From Labia minor (lineage: Eukaryota; Arthropoda; Insecta; Dermaptera; Spongiphoridae): 64,000 nucleotides of DNA. The stretch covers positions 71,043,267 to 71,107,266 of the forward strand of contig OY720346.1 in assembly GCA_963082975.1 (NCBI GenBank). The letters are read 5' to 3'. The first letter of the stretch is position 1, and each line of letters begins with the position of its first letter. The translations under genes were made by a program, and so were the position numbers. The notes under the pieces are model-generated. The model saw only the letters and a program-made list of their open reading frames with translations. It was not told the DNA's origin and did not search any database. Shown here in pieces: positions 1 to 11,900 of the stretch.

Positions 1-114
1 AAAACTATAAAATGAAATTTTTTTTAAATAAATAATAAATTCGTTCATTTTACATATTAAAAATATTAAAAAAATATATTATTGATATTTCTGATGATTA
101 ATTATTTTTTTATG

Positions 115-124
115 CCGAAAACGG
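115..124. repeat. CCG-AAAA-CGG short inverted repeat in the GC box
   Basis: The sequence CCGAAAACGG is a 3-bp inverted repeat around AAAA, immediately left of the 18-bp palindrome. It is intact in many monomers. It is broken in recognisable subfamilies: CCGAAAACCG, CTGAAAACGG, CAGAAAACGG, CCGAAAACAT and CCGAAATCAT. One example is annotated to represent the class. Confidence 0.7.
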
Positions 125-277
125 AGGGTCATCCTAGGATGACCTTTCATAATTTTTACGCTAAATATAAAAAATGAAATTTTTTTAAATAGATAATAAA
201 TTCGTTCATTTTACATCATAAAAATATTAAAAAAATATATTATTGATATTTCTGATGAATAATTATTTTTTTATGCC
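117..277 (+). repeat. Representative 161-bp satellite monomer
   Basis: Unit taken from the GAAA of one GC box to the base before the next. In order it contains the end of CCGAAAACGG, the 18-bp palindrome at 127-144, a TTTCATAATTTTTACG segment, an A/T-rich stretch, TTCGTTCATTTTACAT, a second A/T-rich stretch with AAAAATATT, TATTATTGATATTT, CTGATGA, and a T run leading to ATGCC. The phase is arbitrary. The length is near one nucleosome repeat, as in many centromeric satellites, but this alone does not prove centromeric function. Confidence 0.9.
127..144. repeat. 18-bp perfect palindrome of the satellite GC box
   Basis: GGTCATCCTAGGATGACC is its own reverse complement over all 18 bases, with the hexamer CCTAGG at its centre. 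It is the most GC-rich part of the monomer and recurs about every 161 bp. Common derivatives lose the symmetry: CCTACGATGACC (one central change), GGTAATCCTACGATGTCC (three mispairs) and AGTCATCATAGGATGACC. With flanking bases it reads GGGTCA, eight bases, TGACCT, which resembles inverted nuclear-receptor half-sites. Function is unknown; it could be a protein-binding site, a cruciform or a hairpin in transcripts. Confidence 0.9.
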
Positions 278-2585
278 GAAAACATAGGGTCATCCTAGGA
301 TGACCTTTCATAATTTTTACGGTAAAATTAAAAAATGAAATTTTTTGTAAATAAATAATAAATTCGTTCATTTTACATCATAAAAATATTAAAAAGATAT
401 ATTATTGATATTTCTGATGAATAATTATTTTTTTATGCCGAAAACGGAGGGTCATCCTACGATGACCTTTCATAATTTTTACGGTAAAATTAAAAAATGA
501 AATTTTTGGAAATAAATAATAAATTCGTTCATTTTACATCATAAAAATATTAAAAAAATATATTATTGATATTTCTGATGAATAATTATTTTTTTATGCC
601 GAAAACGGAGGGTCATCCTAGGATGACCTTTCATAATTTTTACGGTAAAACTATAAAATGAAATTTTTTTTAAATAAATAATAAATTCGTTCATTTTACA
701 TATTAAAAATTTTAAAAAAATATATTATTGATATTTCTGATGAATAATTATTTTTTTTATGCCGAAAACGGAGGGTCATCCTAGGATGACCTTTCATATT
801 TTTTACGCTAAATATAAAAAATTTAATTTTTTTAAATAGATAATAAATTCGTTCATTTTACATCATAAAAATATTAAAAAAATATATTATTGATATTTCT
901 GATGAATATTTATTTTTTTATGCCGAAAACATAGGGTCATCCTAGGATGACATTTCATAATTTTTACGGTAAAATTAAAAAATGAAATTTTTTGTAAATA
1001 AATAATAAATTCGTTCATTTTACATCATAAAAATATTAAAAAGATATATTATTGATATTTCTGATGAATAATTATTTTTTTATGCCGAAAACGGAGGGTC
1101 ATCCTACGATGACCTTTCATAATTTTTACGGTAAAATTAGAAAATGAAATTTTTTGTAAATAAATAATAAATTCGATCATTTTACATCATAAAAATATTA
1201 AAAAAATATATTATTGATATTTCTGATGAATAATTATTTTTTATGCCGAAAACCGAGGGTCATCCTAGGATGACCTTTCATAATTTTTACGGTAAAATTA
1301 AAAAATGAAATTTTTGGAAATAAATAATAAATTCGTTCATTTTACATCATAAAAATATTAAAAAAATATATTATTGATATTTCTGATGAATAATTATTTT
1401 TTTATGCCGAAAACGGAGGGTCATCCTAGGATGACCTTTCATAATTTTTACGGTAAAACTATAAAATGAAATTTTTATTAAATAAATAATAAATTCGTTC
1501 ATTTTACATATTAAAAATATTAAAAAAATATATTATTGATATTTCTGATGAATAATTATTTTTTTATTCTGAAAACGGAGGGTAATCCTACGATGTCCTT
1601 TCATAATTTTTACGGTAAAATTAAAAAATGAATTTTATTTAAATAAATAATAAACAGGTTCATTTTACATCATAAAAATATTAAAAAAATATATTATTGA
1701 AATTTCTGATGAATAATTATTTTTTTATGCCGAAATCATAGGGTCATCCTAGGATGACCGTTCATAATTTTTACGGTAAAATTAGAAAATGAAATTTTTT
1801 GTAAATAAATAATAAATTCGATCATTTTACATCATAAAAATATTAAAAAAATATATTATTGATATTTCTGATGAATAATTATTTTTTATGCCGAAAACGG
1901 AGGGTCATCCTAGGATGACCTTTCATAATTTTTACGGTAAAACTATAAAATGAAATTTTTTTTAAATAAATAATAAATTCGTTCATTTTACATATTAAAA
2001 ATATTAAAAAAATATATTATTGATATTTCTGATGATTAATTATTTTTTTATGCCGAAAACGGAGGGTCATCCTACGATGACCTTTCATAATTTTTACGGT
2101 AAAATTAAAAAATGAAATTTTTGGAAATAAATAATAAATTCGTTCATTTTACATCATAAAAATATTAAAAAAATATATTATTGATATTTCTGATGAATAA
2201 TTATTTTTTTATGCCGAAAACGGAGGGTCATCCTAGGATGACCTTTCATAATTTTTACGGTAAAACTATAAAATGAAATTTTTTTTAAATAAATAATAAA
2301 TTCGTTCATTTTACATATTAAAAATTTTAAAAAAATATATTATTGATATTTCTGATGAATAATTATTTTTTTTATGCCGAAAACGGAGGGTCATCCTAGG
2401 ATGACCTTTCATATTTTTTACGCTAAATATAAAAAATTTAATTTTTTTAAATAGATAATAAATTCGTTCATTTTACATCATAAAAATATTAAAAAAATAT
2501 ATTATTGATATTTCTGATGAATAATTATTTCTTTATGCCGAAAACGGAGGGTCATCCTAGGATGACCTTTCATAATTTTTACGGT

Positions 2586-5130
2586 AAAACTATAAAATGA
2601 AATTTTTTTTAAATAAATAATAAATTCGTTCATTTTACATATTAAAAATATTAAAAAAATATATTATTGATATTTCTGATGATTAATTATTTTTTTATGC
2701 CGAAAACGGAGGGTCATCCTAGGATGACCTTTCATAATTTTTACGCTAAATATAAAAAATGAAATTTTTTTAAATAGATAATAAATTCGTTCATTTTACA
2801 TCATAAAAATATTAAAAAAATATATTATTGATATTTCTGATGAATAATTATTTTTTTATGCCGAAAACATAGGGTCATCCTAGGATGACCTTTCATAATT
2901 TTTACGGTAAAATTAAAAAATGAAATTTTTTGTAAATAACTAATAAATTCGTTCATTTTACATCATAAAAATATTAAAAAGATATATTATTGATATTTCT
3001 GATGAATAATTATTTTTTTATGCCGAAAACGGAGGGTCATCCTACGATGACCTTTCATAATTTTTACGGTAAAATTAAAAAATGAAATTTTTGGAAATAA
3101 ATAATAAATTCGTTCATTTTACATCATTAAAATATTAAAAAAATATATTATTGATATTTCTGATGAATAATTATTTTTTTATGCCGAAAACGGAGGGTCA
3201 TCCTAGGATGACCTTTCATAATTTTTACGGTAAAACTATAAAATGAAATTTTTTTTAAATAAATAATAAATTCGTTCATTTTACATATTAAAAATTTTAA
3301 AAAAATATATTATTGATATTTCTGATGAATAATTATTTTTTTTATGCCGAAAACGGAGGGTCATCCTAGGATGACCTTTCATATTTTTTACGCTAAATAT
3401 AAAAAATTTAATTTTTTTAAATAGATAATAAATTCGTTCATTTTACATCATAAAAATATTAAAAAAATATATTATTGATATTTCTGATGAATATTTATTT
3501 TTTTATGCCGAAAACATAGGGTCATCCTAGGATGACATTTCATAATTTTTACGGTAAAATTAAAAAATGAAATTTTTTGTAAATAAATAATAAATTCGTT
3601 CATTTTACATCATAAAAATATTAAAAAGATATATTATTGATATTTCTGATGAATAATTATTTTTTTATGCCGAAAACGGAGGGTCATCCTAGGATGACCT
3701 TTCATAATTTTTACGCTAAAATTAAAAAATGAAATTTTTTGTAAATAAATAATAAATTCGATCATTTTACATCATAAAAATATTAAAAAAATATATTTTT
3801 GATATTTCTGATGAATAATTATTTTTTATGCCGAAAACCGAGGGTCATCCTAGGATGACCTTTCATAATTTTTACGGTAAAACTAAAAAATGAAATTTTT
3901 TTTAAATAAATAATAAATTCGTTCATTTTACATATTAAAAATATTAAAAAAATATATTATTGATATTTCTGATGAATAATTATTTTTTTATGCAGAAAAC
4001 GGAGGGTCATCCTAGGATGACCTTTCATAATTTTTATGGTAAAATTAAAAAATGAAATTTTTTGTAACTAAATAATAAATTTGATCATTTTACATCATAA
4101 AAATATTAAAAAAATATATTATTGATATTTCTGATGAATAATTATTTTTTTATTCTGAAAACGGAGGGTAATCCTACGATGTCCTTTCATAATTTTTACG
4201 GTAAAATTAAAAAATGAATTTTATTTAAATAAATAATAAACAGGTTCATTTTACATCATAAAAATATTAAAAAAATATATTATTGATATTTCTGATGAAT
4301 AATTATTTTTTTATGCCGAAATCATAGGGTCATCCTAGGATGACCTTTCATAATTTTTACGGTAAAATTAGAAAATGAAATTTTTTGTAAATAAATAATA
4401 AATTCGATCATTTTACATCATAAAAATATTAAAAAAATATATTATTGATATTTCTGATGAATAATTATTTTTTATGCCGAAAACCGAGGGTCATCCTAGG
4501 ATGACCTTTCATAATTTTTACGGTAAAATTAAAAAATGAAATTTTTGGAAATAAATAATAAATTCGTTCATTTTACATCATAAAAATATTAAAAAAATAT
4601 ATTATTGATATTTCTGATGAATAATTATTTTTTTATGCCGAAAACGGAGGGTCATCCTAGGATGACCTTTCATAATTTTTACGGTAAAACTATAAAATGA
4701 AATTTTTTTTAAATAAATAATAAATTCGTTCATTTTACATATTAAAAATATTAAAAAAATATATTATTGATATTTCTGATGAATAATTATTTTTTTATTC
4801 TGAAAACGGAGGGTAATCCTACGATGTCCTTTCATAATTTTTACGGTAAAATTAAAAAATGAATTTTATTTAAATAAATAATAAACAGGTTCATTTTACA
4901 TCATAAAAATATTAAAAAAATATATTATTGAAATTTCTGATGAATAATTATTTTTTTATGCCGAAATCATAGGGTCATCCTAGGATGACCGTTCATAATT
5001 TTTACGGTAAAATTAGAAAATGAAATTTTTTGTAAATAAATAATAAATTCGATCATTTTACATCATAAAAATATTAAAAAAATATATTATTGATATTTCT
5101 GATGAATAATTATTTTTTATGCCGAAAACC
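2586..5130. repeat. Internal ~2.5-kb duplicated block of the 7-kb unit, copy a
   Basis: This block matches 6,355-8,900 at a constant offset of 3,769, checked at 2586/6355, 3661/7430, 4201/7970 and 4681/8450. The match fails by 5,161, where TATGGTAAAATT pairs with ACGGTAAAACT. The 7-kb unit therefore contains an older internal duplication. Ends are approximate. Confidence 0.75.
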
Positions 5131-5768
5131 GAGGGTCATCCTAGGATGACCTTTCATAATTTTTATGGTAAAATTAAAAAATGAAATTTTTTGTAAATAA
5201 ATAATAAATTCGATCATTTTACATCATAAAAATATTAAAAAAATATATTATTGATATTTCTGATGAATAATTATTTTTTTATTCTGAAAACGGAGGGTAA
5301 TCCTAGGATGTCCTTTCATAATTTTTCGGGTAAAATTAAAAAATGAATTTTATTTAAATAAATAATAAACAGGTTCATTTTACATCATAAAAATATTAAA
5401 AAAATATATTATTGATATTTCTGATGAATAATTATTTTTTTATGCCGAAATCATAGGGTCATCCTAGGATGACCTTTCATAATTTTTACGGTAAAATTAG
5501 AAAATGAAATTTTTTGTAAATAAATAATAAATTTGATCATTTTACATCATAAAAATATTAAAAAAATATATTATTGATATTTCTGATGAATAATTATTTT
5601 TTATGCCGAAAACCGAGGGTCATCCTAGGATGACCTTTCATAATTTTTACAGTAAAATTAAAAAATGAAATTTTTGGAAATAAATAATAAATTCGTTCAT
5701 TTTACATATTAAAAATTTTAAAAAAATATATTATTGATATTTCTGATGAATAATTATGTTTTTATGCC

Positions 5769-5985
5769 GAAAACGGAAGGTCATCCTACGATGACCTTTC
5801 ATAATTTTTACGATAAAATTAAAAAATTCGTTCATTTTACATATTAAAAATATTAAAAAAATAAATTATTGATAATTAAAAAATGATTTTTTTTTTAATA
5901 AATAATAAATTCATTCATTTTACATATTAAAAATATTAAAAAAATATATTATTGATATTTCTGATGAATAATTATTTTTTATGCC
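5769..5985. repeat. Irregular 217-bp monomer interval (HOR marker)
   Basis: The distance between successive GAAA boxes here is 217 bp: one monomer plus a 56-bp partial unit. The partial lacks the CTGATGA segment and the whole GC box. It reads CGATAAAATT, then TTCGTTCATTTTACAT, then TTATTGATAATTAAAAAATG, so two internal deletions are visible. The same structure recurs with its CGATAAAATT at 5,811, 12,811, 16,257, 23,349, 25,988 and 43,893. That makes it a clean landmark for following block duplications through the array. Confidence 0.85.
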
Positions 5986-6354
5986 GAAAACGGAGGGTCA
6001 TCCTTGATGACCTTTCATAATTTTTACGGTAATATTAAAAAGTGAAATTTTTTTTAAATAAATAATAAATTCGTTCATTTTACATCATAAAAATATTAAA
6101 ACAATATATTATTGATATTTCTGATGAATAATTATGTTTTTATGCCGAAAATGGAGGGTCATCCTACGATGACCTTTCATAATTTTTACGGTAAAATTAA
6201 AAAAATGAAATTTTTTTAAATAAATAATAAATTCGTTCATTTTACATCATAAAAATATTAAAAAAATATATTATTGATATTTCTGATGAATAATTATTTC
6301 TTTATGCCGAAAACGGAGGGTCATCCTAGGATGACCTTTCATAATTTTTACGGT

Positions 6355-8900
6355 AAAACTATAAAATGAAATTTTTTTTAAATAAATAATAAATTCGTTC
6401 ATTTTACATATTAAAAATATTAAAAAAATATATTATTGATATTTCTGATGATTAATTATTTTTTTATGCCGAAAACGGAGGGTCATCCTAGGATGACCTT
6501 TCATAATTTTTACGCTAAATATAAAAAATGAAATTTTTTTAAATAGATAATAAATTCGTTCATTTTACATCATAAAAATATTAAAAAAATATATTATTGA
6601 TATTTCTGATTAATAATTATTTTTTTATGCCGAAAACATAGGGTCATCCTAGGATGACCTTTCATAATTTTTACGGTAAAATTAAAAAATGAAATTTTTT
6701 GTAAATAAATAATAAATTCGTTCATTTTACATCATAAAAATATTAAAAAGATATATTATTGATATTTCTGATGAATAATTATTTTTTTATGCCGAAAACG
6801 GAGGGTCATCCTACGATGACCTTTCATAATTTTTACGGTAAAATTAAAAAATGAAATTTTTGGAAATAAATAATAAATTCGTTCATTTTACATCATAAAA
6901 ATATTAAAAAAATATATTATTGATATTTCTGATGAATAATTATTTTTTTATGCCGAAAACGGAGGGTCATCCTAGGATGACCTTTCATAATTTTTACGGT
7001 AAAACTATAAAATGAAATTTTTTTTAAATAAATAATAAATTCGTTCATTTTACATATTAAAAATTTTAAAAAAATATATTATTGATATTTCTGATGAATA
7101 ATTATTTTTTTTATGCCGAAAACGGAGGGTCATCCTAGGATGACCTTTCATATTTTTTACGCTAAATATAAAAAATTTAATTTTTTTAAATAGATAATAA
7201 ATTCGTTCATTTTACATCATAAAAATATTAAAAAAATATATTATTGATATTTCTGATGAATATTTATTTTTTTATGCCGAAAACATAGGGTCATCCTAGG
7301 ATGACATTTCATAATTTTTACGGTAAAATTAAAAAATGAAATTTTTTGTAAATAAATAATAAATTCGTTCATTTTACATCATAAAAATATTAAAAAGATA
7401 TATTATTGATATTTCTGATGAATAATTATTTTTTTATGCCGAAAACGGAGGGTCATCCTAGGATGACCTTTCATAATTTTTACGCTAAAATTAAAAAATG
7501 AAATTTTTTGTAAATAAATAATAAATTCGATCATTTTACATCATAAAAATATTAAAAAAATATATTTTTGATATTTCTGATGAATAATTATTTTTTATGC
7601 CGAAAACCGAGGGTCATCCTAGGATGACCTTTCATAATTTTTACGGTAAAACTAAAAAATGAAATTTTTTTTAAATAAATAATAAATTCGTTCATTTTAC
7701 ATATTAAAAATATTAAAAAAATATATTATTGATATTTCTGATGAATAATTATTTTTTTATGCAGAAAACGGAGGGTCATCCTAGGATGACCTTTCATAAT
7801 TTTTATGGTAAAATTAAAAAATGAAATTTTTGGCAACTAAATAATAAATTTGATCATTTTACATCATAAAAATATTAAAAAAATATATTATTGATATTTC
7901 TGATGAATAATTATTTTTTTATTCTGAAAACGGAGGGTAATCCTACGATGTCCTTTCATAATTTTTACGGTAAAATTAAAAAATGAATTTTATTTAAATA
8001 AATAATAAACAGGTTCATTTTACATCATAAAAATATTAAAAAAATATATTATTGATATTTCTGATGAATAATTATTTTTTTATGCCGAAATCATAGGGTC
8101 ATCCTAGGATGACCTTTCATAATTTTTACGGTAAAATTAGAAAATGAAATTTTTTGTAAATAAATAATAAATTCGATCATTTTACATCATAAAAATATTA
8201 AAAAAATATATTATTGATATTTCTGATGAATAATTATTTTTTATGCCGAAAACCGAGGGTCATCCTAGGATGACCTTTCATAATTTTTACGGTAAAATTA
8301 AAAAATGAAATTTTTGGAAATAAATAATAAATTCGTTCATTTTACATCATAAAAATATTAAAAAAATATATTATTGATATTTCTGATGAATAATTATTTT
8401 TTTATGCCGAAAACGGAGGGTCATCCTAGGATGACCTTTCATAATTTTTACGGTAAAACTATAAAATGAAATTTTTATTAAATAAATAATAAATTCGTTC
8501 ATTTTACATATTAAAAATATTAAAAAAATATATTATTGATATTTCTGATGAATAATTATTTTTTTATTCTGAAAACGGAGGGTAATCCTACGATGTCCTT
8601 TCATAATTTTTACGGTAAAATTAAAAAATGAATTTTATTTAAATAAATAATAAACAGGTTCATTTTACATCATAAAAATATTAAAAAAATATATTATTGA
8701 AATTTCTGATGAATAATTATTTTTTTATGCCGAAATCATAGGGTCATCCTAGGATGACCGTTCATAATTTTTACGGTAAAATTAGAAAATGAAATTTTTT
8801 GTAAATAAATAATAAATTCGATCATTTTACATCATAAAAATATTAAAAAAATATATTATTGATATTTCTGATGAATAATTATTTTTTATGCCGAAAACGG
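6355..8900. repeat. Internal ~2.5-kb duplicated block of the 7-kb unit, copy b
   Basis: Partner of 2,586-5,130. It begins with the subfamily carrying AAAACTATAAAATG and CTGATGATTAATT. The same order of subfamilies also starts at position 1 of the window (offset 6,354), so this module occurs at least three times in the first 9 kb. Confidence 0.72.
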
Positions 8901-11900
8901 AGGGTCATCCTAGGATGACCTTTCATAATTTTTACGGTAAAACTATAAAATGAAATTTTTTTTAAATAAATAATAAATTCGTTCATTTTACATATTAAAA
9001 ATATTAAAAAAATATATTATTGATATTTCTGATGATTAATTATTTTTTTATGCCGAAAACGGAGGGTCATCCTACGATGACCTTTCATAATTTTTACGGT
9101 AAAATTAAAAAATGAAATTTTTGGAAATAAATAATAAATTCGTTCATTTTACATCATAAAAATATTAAAAAAATATATTATTGATATTTCTGATGAATAA
9201 TTATTTTTTTATGCCGAAAACGGAGGGTCATCCTAGGATGACCTTTCATAATTTTTACGGTAAAACTATAAAATGAAATTTTTTTTAAATAAATAATAAA
9301 TTCGTTCATTTTACATATTAAAAATTTTAAAAAAATATATTATTGATATTTCTGATGAATAATTATTTTTTTTATGCCGAAAACGGAGGGTCATCCTAGG
9401 ATGACCTTTCATATTTTTTACGCTAAATATAAAAAATTTAATTTTTTTAAATAGATAATAAATTCGTTCATTTTACATCATAAAAATATTAAAAAAATAT
9501 ATTATTGATATTTCTGATGAATAATTATTTCTTTATGCCGAAAACGGAGGGTCATCCTAGGATGACCTTTCATAATTTTTACGGTAAAACTATAAAATGA
9601 AATTTTTTTTAAATAAATAATAAATTCGTTCATTTTACATATTAAAAATATTAAAAAAATATATTATTGATATTTCTGATGATTAATTATTTTTTTATGC
9701 CGAAAACGGAGGGTCATCCTAGGATGACCTTTCATAATTTTTACGCTAAATATAAAAAATGAAATTTTTTTAAATAGATAATAAATTCGTTCATTTTACA
9801 TCATAAAAATATTAAAAAAATATATTATTGATATTTCTGATGAATAATTATTTTTTTATGCCGAAAACATAGGGTCATCCTAGGATGACCTTTCATAATT
9901 TTTACGGTAAAATTAAAAAATGAAATTTTTTGTAAATAAATAATAAATTCGTTCATTTTACATCATAAAAATATTAAAAAGATATATTATTGATATTTCT
10001 GATGAATAATTATTTTTTTATGCCGAAAACGGAGGGTCATCCTACGATGACCTTTCATAATTTTTACGGTAAAATTAAAAAATGAAATTTTTGGAAATAA
10101 ATAATAAATTCGTTCATTTTACATCATTAAAATATTAAAAAAATATATTATTGATATTTCTGATGAATAATTATTTTTTTATGCCGAAAACGGAGGGTCA
10201 TCCTAGGATGACCTTTCATAATTTTTACGGTAAAACTATAAAATGAAATTTTTTTTAAATAAATAATAAATTCGTTCATTTTACATATTAAAAATTTTAA
10301 AAAAATATATTATTGATATTTCTGATGAATAATTATTTTTTTTATGCCGAAAACGGAGGGTCATCCTAGGATGACCTTTCATATTTTTTACGCTAAATAT
10401 AAAAAATTTAATTTTTTTAAATAGATAATAAATTCGTTCATTTTACATCATAAAAATATTAAAAAAATATATTATTGATATTTCTGATGAATATTTATTT
10501 TTTTATGCCGAAAACATAGGGTCATCCTAGGATGACATTTCATAATTTTTACGGTAAAATTAAAAAATGAAATTTTTTGTAAATAAATAATAAATTCGTT
10601 CATTTTACATCATAAAAATATTAAAAAGATATATTATTGATATTTCTGATGAATAATTATTTTTTTATGCCGAAAACGGAGGGTCATCCTAGGATGACCT
10701 TTCATAATTTTTACGCTAAAATTAAAAAATGAAATTTTTTGTAAATAAATAATAAATTCGATCATTTTACATCATAAAAATATTAAAAAAATATATTTTT
10801 GATATTTCTGATGAATAATTATTTTTTATGCCGAAAACCGAGGGTCATCCTAGGATGACCTTTCATAATTTTTACGGTAAAACTAAAAAATGAAATTTTT
10901 TTTAAATAAATAATAAATTCGTTCATTTTACATATTAAAAATATTAAAAAAATATATTATTGATATTTCTGATGAATAATTATTTTTTTATGCAGAAAAC
11001 GGAGGGTCATCCTAGGATGACCTTTCATATTTTTTATGGTAAAATTAAAAAATGAAATTTTTTGTAACTAAATAATAAATTTGATCATTTTACATCATAA
11101 AAATATTAAAAAAATATATTATTGATATTTCTGATGAATAATTATTTTTTTATTCTGAAAACGGAGGGTAATCCTACGATGTCCTTTCATAATTTTTACG
11201 GTAAAATTAAAAAATGAATTTTATTTAAATAAATAATAAACAGGTTCATTTTACATCATAAAAATATTAAAAAAATATATTATTGATATTTCTGATGAAT
11301 AATTATTTTTTTATGCCGAAATCATAGGGTCATCCTAGGATGACCTTTCATAATTTTTACGGTAAAATTAGAAAATGAAATTTTTTGTAAATAAATAATA
11401 AATTCGATCATTTTACATCATAAAAATATTAAAAAAATATATTATTGATATTTCTGATGAATAATTATTTTTTATGCCGAAAACCGAGGGTCATCCTAGG
11501 ATGACCTTTCATAATTTTTACGGTAAAATTAAAAAATGAAATTTTTGGAAATAAATAATAAATTCGTTCATTTTACATCATAAAAATATTAAAAAAATAT
11601 ATTATTGATATTTCTGATGAATAATTATTTTTTTATGCCGAAAACGGAGGGTCATCCTAGGATGACCTTTCATAATTTTTACGGTAAAACTATAAAATGA
11701 AATTTTTTTTAAATAAATAATAAATTCGTTCATTTTACATATTAAAAATATTAAAAAAATATATTATTGATATTTCTGATGAATAATTATTTTTTTATTC
11801 TGAAAACGGAGGGTAATCCTACGATGTCCTTTCATAATTTTTACGGTAAAATTAAAAAATGAATTTTATTTAAATAAATAATAAACAGGTTCATTTTACA

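Larger units (their letters stand above)
1115..8114. repeat. 7,000-bp higher-order repeat, copy 1
   Basis: Private variants recur exactly 7,000 bp apart: 1141/8141, 1281/8281, 1471/8471 (for the ATTTTTATTA variant), 2586/9586, 5811/12811, 6355/13355, 7001/14001 and 7441/14441. The unit holds about 43 monomers and includes one irregular 217-bp interval near 5,769. Left of about 1.1 kb the register changes: 1-1,090 matches 6,355-7,440 (offset 6,354) instead. Unit boundaries are arbitrary and approximate. Confidence 0.85.

Noticed and set aside
49..66. Possible CENP-B box at ATTCGTTCATTTTAC
   Set aside because: Only TTCG matches the CENP-B core pattern (NTTCGNNNNANNCGGGN); the required A and CGGG are absent.
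96..120. CTGATGA followed 19 bases later by GAAA in every monomer, as in a hammerhead ribozyme (known in some animal satellites)
   Set aside because: The 19 bases between could pair only as ATAA/TTAT, leaving GCC unpaired before GAAA. The base after CTGATGA is A rather than the usual G, and the sequence after GAAA forms no stem III ending in a NUH cleavage site. A covariance-model scan would settle it; I expect no hit.
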